From Agrococcus sediminis (GTDB taxonomy: Bacteria; Actinomycetota; Actinomycetes; Actinomycetales; Microbacteriaceae): a stretch of DNA of 64,000 nucleotides. The notes beneath the pieces are model-generated. The model saw only the letters and a program-made list of their open reading frames with translations. It was not told where the DNA came from and did no database searches. The first letter of the stretch is position 1. Each line of letters opens with the position of its first letter. This document shows positions 60,915 through 64,000 of this stretch, in pieces. A program made the position numbers and the translations under genes. The stretch spans positions 76,161-140,160 of the forward strand of contig NZ_VOIR01000015.1 in the NCBI RefSeq assembly GCF_007923295.1, read 5' to 3'.

Positions 60915-61918
60915 CCGAGCCCCATCTCCCGGGCCGCGTCGACCACCGCGTCGACCGCCGCGACGGAGCCGACGCCGGCCTCGGCCATCGGGAACGGCAC
61001 GACGACGAAGTGCTCCTCGCGCACCGCCTCGAGCTGCGCCGTCGCCGGGTTGGCGCGCAGGCGCTCGACCTTCGACGCGGCCGTGTGCCACGCGGCGTCG
61101 ACGAGCACGATGACGTCGGGGTCGCTCGCGGCGAGCGCCTCCCACGACATGGTCGTCCACGCCTCGTCGACGTCGGCGGCGACGTTCGTCAGGCCCGCCG
61201 ACTCGAGCACGAGCTGCGGGGCGCCCGTGCCGCCGCCGACGTACGGGGCGTCCTCGCCGGAGGAGTACCAGAGCGCGCTCGCGCCGCCGTCGAGCGGCTC
61301 GATCGCCTCGAGCGCGGCGCGCTGCTCGGCCGCGAGCGCCTCGCCCGCCTCCGGCACGCCGAGCACCGCGCCCGCGTCGGCGAGCTCGCCGAGCAGCGCA
61401 TCCCAGTCGAGCGGCGCGACGTCGACCGAGCGGCAGGCGGCGGGGGAGACCCACGTGGTCACGCCCAGCTCGGCGAGCGTGGCGCGGTCGCCGGCCGCCT
61501 CGGGGGCGAAGGCCGACTCCCAGCCCGCCACCACCGCATCCGGCTCGAGCGCGAGCAGCGCCTCGCGCGACGGCATCCCCTCGATCGTGGGGGCGTCGGC
61601 GCCCTCGAGCGGCCCGTCGAGGAACGCCGTCGACACGAGCGCGTCGCCGAGCCCGAGCGCGACGACGAGCTCGGCCGCCGTCGACTTGACCGCCACGATG
61701 CGCTCGGCCGGCTGCGCCATCGGCGCGACGGCGACGCCGCAGTCGTCGATCGTCGCGGCCGCGGCGGCGCTCGCGCTCCCGCTCGCGCTCGCCGACGGGG
61801 TCGCGGCCGGCTGCGCGGCGCAGCCCGCGAGCAGCGACAGCCCGACGAGGGCGGCGGCGGCGGAGGCGGCGCGGGCGGCCGTCGGGCGGCGCGTCGAGCG
61901 GCGGGGCAGAGCGGGCAT
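60911..61918 (-). CDS. Substrate-binding lipoprotein of the F420-0-type importer
   Basis: A 335-residue class III (BtuF/FhuD-like) binding protein with lipobox LAGC and lipidated C33. The two lobes joined by a helix are seen in AERIVAVKSTAAELVVALGLGDALV and DPDVIVLVDAAWHTAASKVERL. Two extra cysteines (C61 region DDCGV, and AACRS) could form a disulfide. First gene of the operon SBP-permease-ATPase-cofD. A TACACT -10 box lies at 61997-61992. Confidence 0.88.
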   Translation of the reverse strand: MPALPRRSTRRPTAARAASAAAALVGLSLLAGCAAQPAATPSASASGSASAAAAATIDDCGVAVAPMAQPAERIVAVKSTAAELVVALGLGDALVSTAFLDGPLEGADAPTIEGMPSREALLALEPDAVVAGWESAFAPEAAGDRATLAELGVTTWVSPAACRSVDVAPLDWDALLGELADAGAVLGVPEAGEALAAEQRAALEAIEPLDGGASALWYSSGEDAPYVGGGTGAPQLVLESAGLTNVAADVDEAWTTMSWEALAASDPDVIVLVDAAWHTAASKVERLRANPATAQLEAVREEHFVVVPFPMAEAGVGSVAAVDAVVDAAREMGLG

Positions 61919-62051
61919 CGGGTCTCCTGGGCATGCTGGCGCGAACGGTGTGCAGGGTCCGCGCGCGGAGATGATGCCCGGCGCAGCCTCGAGTGTACGC
62001 CCGGGATACGGTGGCGAGGCGGCCACGGCGGCCGGCGCACCGAGGAGGATC
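61919..62051. promoter_or_regulatory. Divergent promoter region
   Basis: The 133 bases between the F420-0-type importer and the aminotransferase hold TACACT on the minus strand (61997-61992) and TACGGT on the plus strand (62007-62012), back to back. Neither has a good -35. The roughly 70-nt minus-strand leader is too short for a cobalamin riboswitch. Confidence 0.45.
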
Positions 62052-63371
62052 ATGTCCGAGCACCAGCTCCACCCGGCCGACGGCGACCGCGCGCGCGAGC
62101 TCGACCGCCTCATCCTCCACTCCTGGTCGAAGCACGGCTCGACGAACCCCTTCACCGTCGCGCGCGGCGAGGGCGTGCGGCTCTGGGACCACGACGGGCG
62201 CGAGTACCTCGACTTCTCGAGCCAGCTCGTCAACACCAACATCGGCCACGCGCATCCGCGGGTCGTCGAGGCCATCCAGCGCCAGGCGGCCGAGCTCGCC
62301 ACCGTCGCCCCCGCCACCACGAACCTGCGCCGCAGCGAGGCCGCCGAGCGCATCCTCTCGACGATCGATGGCCTCGCGGCGGTCTTCTTCACGAACGGCG
62401 GGGCGGATGCGGTCGAGAACGCCATCCGGATGGCGCGCGTGCACACCGGCCGCACGAAGGTGCTCTCGCACTACCGGTCGTACCACGGCAACACCGGCGC
62501 CGCGATCAACGCGACCGGCGACCACCGCCGCCTCGGCAACGAGTTCGCGCTCGGCCACGTGCACTGCTTCGGGCCGTTCCTCTACCGCTCGGAGTTCTGG
62601 GCGACGAGCGAGGAGCAGGAGGGCGAGCGGGCGCTGCAGCATGCGCGCCGCGTGATCGAGTCGGAGGGCCCGGAGACGTTCGCCGCCATCCTCGTCGAGC
62701 CCGTGCCCGGCACCGCCGGCATCCTCGTGCCGCCGCCCGGCTACCTGCAGGGGCTGCGCGAGCTCGCCGACCGCCACGGCATCGTGCTCATCCTCGACGA
62801 GGTGATGGCGGGCTTCGGCCGCACGGGGCACTGGTTCGCGCACCAGCACGACGGCGTGCGGCCCGACCTCGTCACCTTCGCGAAGGGCGTGAACTCGGGC
62901 TACGTGCCGGTCGGCGGCGTCATCATCGCCGAGCACATCCTCGGCACCTTCCGCGAGCGGCCCATCCCCGGCGGCCTCACCTACGCGGGCCACCCGCTCG
63001 CCGCCGCCTCGATCGTCGCCACCATCGACGCGATGACCGACGAGCGCATCGTCGAGCGCGCCGCCCACCTCGGCGCCGACATCCTCGGCCCGGGCCTGCG
63101 CGCGCTCGCCGAGCGGCACCCCATCATCGGCGAGGTGCGCGGCCGCGGCTGCTTCTGGGCGCTCGACCTCGTGGCCGACCGCGGCACGCGCGAGCCCGTC
63201 GACGCATCCGTCGTCGCGCGGCTGAAGGCCCTGCTGCTCGAGCGCGGCTACGTGCCGTTCACCGCCGACAACCGCATCCACGTGACGCCGCCGCTCGTGA
63301 TGGGCGACGACGACGCGCGCGTGGGCCTCGCGATCCTCGACGAGGCGCTCGCGGCGCTCGGGTCGCCCTGA
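62052..63371 (+). CDS. Class III aminotransferase (PLP-dependent)
   Basis: A 439-residue enzyme of the ornithine/GABA/omega-amino-acid aminotransferase class. It begins WSKHGSTNPFTVARGEGVRLWDHDGREYLDFSSQLVNTNIGHAHPRVVEAI, then VFFTNGGADAVENAIRMAR, ILDEVMAGFGRTG and the PLP Lys in FAKGVNSGYVPVGG. Family features fit taurine:pyruvate, beta-alanine or putrescine aminotransferases; the donor cannot be read. GAGGAGGA precedes ATG. It stands alone, and its stop is followed by a nested palindrome. Confidence 0.9.
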   Translation: MSEHQLHPADGDRARELDRLILHSWSKHGSTNPFTVARGEGVRLWDHDGREYLDFSSQLVNTNIGHAHPRVVEAIQRQAAELATVAPATTNLRRSEAAERILSTIDGLAAVFFTNGGADAVENAIRMARVHTGRTKVLSHYRSYHGNTGAAINATGDHRRLGNEFALGHVHCFGPFLYRSEFWATSEEQEGERALQHARRVIESEGPETFAAILVEPVPGTAGILVPPPGYLQGLRELADRHGIVLILDEVMAGFGRTGHWFAHQHDGVRPDLVTFAKGVNSGYVPVGGVIIAEHILGTFRERPIPGGLTYAGHPLAAASIVATIDAMTDERIVERAAHLGADILGPGLRALAERHPIIGEVRGRGCFWALDLVADRGTREPVDASVVARLKALLLERGYVPFTADNRIHVTPPLVMGDDDARVGLAILDEALAALGSP

Positions 63372-63379
63372 CCCTCGTC

Positions 63380-63444
63380 CGTCGACCGGCTCCGTGCGCC
63401 GTCGACCGGATGGTCCGGTCGGGCGCGCACCTGGCCGGTCGACG
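63380..63444 (+). repeat. Nested palindrome after the aminotransferase gene
   Basis: Outer 10-bp arms (63380-63389 against 63435-63444, CGTCGACCGG) enclose an inner stem made of GCGCC/GGCGC and CGACCGGA/TCCGGTCG (63396-63410 against 63414-63426, with a 2-base bulge). A terminator role is likely, though the shape resembles the nested elements at 273-336 and 11323-11379. Confidence 0.55.
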
Positions 63445-63470
63445 CACGCGGCTCCGCAGCGAACGGCTGG

Positions 63471-63483
63471 CAGACTGGCCCGC
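63471..63483 (+). promoter_or_regulatory. Leaderless -10-like box (CAGACT)
   Basis: CAGACT at 63471-63476, then 7 bases, then ATG at 63484. Confidence 0.4.
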
Positions 63484-64000
63484 ATGAGCATCCACCTGCT
63501 GGGCGGCGGCTGGGCCGACGACGAGTCGCGCTGGACCGGCCGCTTCGTCGCCGAGGCCCGCGAACGCGCCGAGGGCGCCCCCGTCATCGTCTGCGTGCTG
63601 TGGGCGAAGACCGAGTCGGAGGGCGCCGGCTGGCACGACGACTACGTCGACGACCTGACGAAGCTCGGCGCCGGCGAGGTGCGCATCGTGCAGCTCAGCC
63701 CGGAGCGGCAGCTGCAGCCGACCGACCTCGGCAACGCGGAGGGCATCTTCGTCGGCGGCGGGCTCACGCCCGGCTACCACGCCGCGATCATGCCGGCGGC
63801 CGACACGATCCGCGGCCTCGTCGCATCCGGCGTGCCCTACGCGGGCTTCTCGGCCGGCGCGATGATCGCGGGCGACGTGGCGCTGCTCGGCGGCTGGCGC
63901 ATCGGCGGCGTGCCGGTGTGCGCCGAGACGAGCGGCGAGGGCCTCGACGAGGTGACGCTCGACGCGGGCCTCGGCCTCGTCGACCTCGTCGTCGACGTGC
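63484..64000 (+). CDS. S51-type peptidase/glutamine-amidotransferase-like protein, 5' part
   Basis: The frame is open from ATG 63484 to the window edge (172 residues seen, no stop). It has the class I amidotransferase-like fold of peptidase E and cyanophycinase: IFVGGGLTPGYHAAIMPA followed by the nucleophile Ser in GFSAGAMIAG. Peptidase E cleaves Asp-X dipeptides. The sequence before the active site (MSIHLLGGGWADDESRWTGRF cut at the start) matches actinobacterial type 1 glutamine-amidotransferase-like proteins of unknown substrate. The C-terminal half with the expected His is outside the window. Confidence 0.8.
   Translation, partial: MSIHLLGGGWADDESRWTGRFVAEARERAEGAPVIVCVLWAKTESEGAGWHDDYVDDLTKLGAGEVRIVQLSPERQLQPTDLGNAEGIFVGGGLTPGYHAAIMPAADTIRGLVASGVPYAGFSAGAMIAGDVALLGGWRIGGVPVCAETSGEGLDEVTLDAGLGLVDLVVDV

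Noticed and set aside
61919-62051. Cobalamin riboswitch before the FecCD-type importer
   Set aside because: The leader is about 70 nt and lacks a B12-box; the gene context points to F420, not B12.

Overview
The window is very GC-rich, densely coding DNA from the chromosome of a high-GC Gram-positive bacterium. The most likely source is an actinobacterium of the Microbacteriaceae type. The evidence is almost exclusive G/C third positions, frequent GTG starts, many starts set 6-7 bases behind a TAnnnT box (leaderless mRNAs), an actinobacterial order of DUF3515 - thiL - rsmD - recG - coaD, coenzyme F420 genes next to an F420-0-type ABC transporter, and families such as DUF5709, DUF4245 and DUF4397. 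This assignment is inference. I see no rRNA, tRNA, insertion sequence, prophage or CRISPR array.

Layout. 1-5.8 kb: end of a phoH-like gene, a DNA-glycosylase-like protein, an ECF sigma/anti-sigma pair, a class F sortase paired with a DUF4397 surface protein, a membrane protein and a prepilin peptidase. 5.9-8.6 kb: metQ-metN-metI methionine importer. 8.7-17.7 kb: prolyl oligopeptidase, fumC, xseB/xseA, ispH and class II aldolase, mostly housekeeping. 17.9-26.0 kb: two operons sharing an exact palindrome (TCCTATAGGA) and encoding a tetrulose kinase, two tetrulose-phosphate isomerases, a GntR regulator, a TIM-barrel sugar enzyme, two dehydrogenases, a 32-residue membrane microprotein and an MFS transporter. 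26.2-30.3 kb: glpX and two paralogous membrane proteins, the second fused to an SRPBCC domain. 30.4-41.5 kb: one long operon with a branched-chain-type ABC importer, acyl-CoA synthetase, TetR regulator, 3-hydroxybutyrate dehydrogenase, 3-oxoacid CoA-transferase and two hydrolases. 41.7-45.0 kb: glycine-betaine-type ABC importer. 45.3-51.5 kb: exonuclease, SseB-like protein, DUF3515, thiL, rsmD, recG, coaD. 51.5-61.9 kb: cofE, a MoxR/DUF58/transglutaminase operon, cofC, cofD and an F420-0-type ABC importer. 62.0-64.0 kb: class III aminotransferase and a cut-off S51-type peptidase.

How the genes work together. The 18-26 kb locus reads as import of a sugar or sugar acid, oxidation or rearrangement (possibly decarboxylation) to a tetrulose, then phosphorylation and two isomerisations towards erythrose 4-phosphate. 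The 30-41 kb operon reads as import and hydrolysis of 3-hydroxybutyrate-type esters, oxidation to acetoacetate and CoA transfer. The cof genes with the transporter suggest F420 made from an imported precursor.

Non-coding structure stands out. A family of small inverted elements ending in CTGGTCGAGC and GAGTCGAGACCAC forms tandem arrays in two convergent intergenic regions (41.5 and 57.4-58.1 kb). Nested palindromes of differing sequence but similar architecture occupy several other gaps. Leaderless promoters are common.
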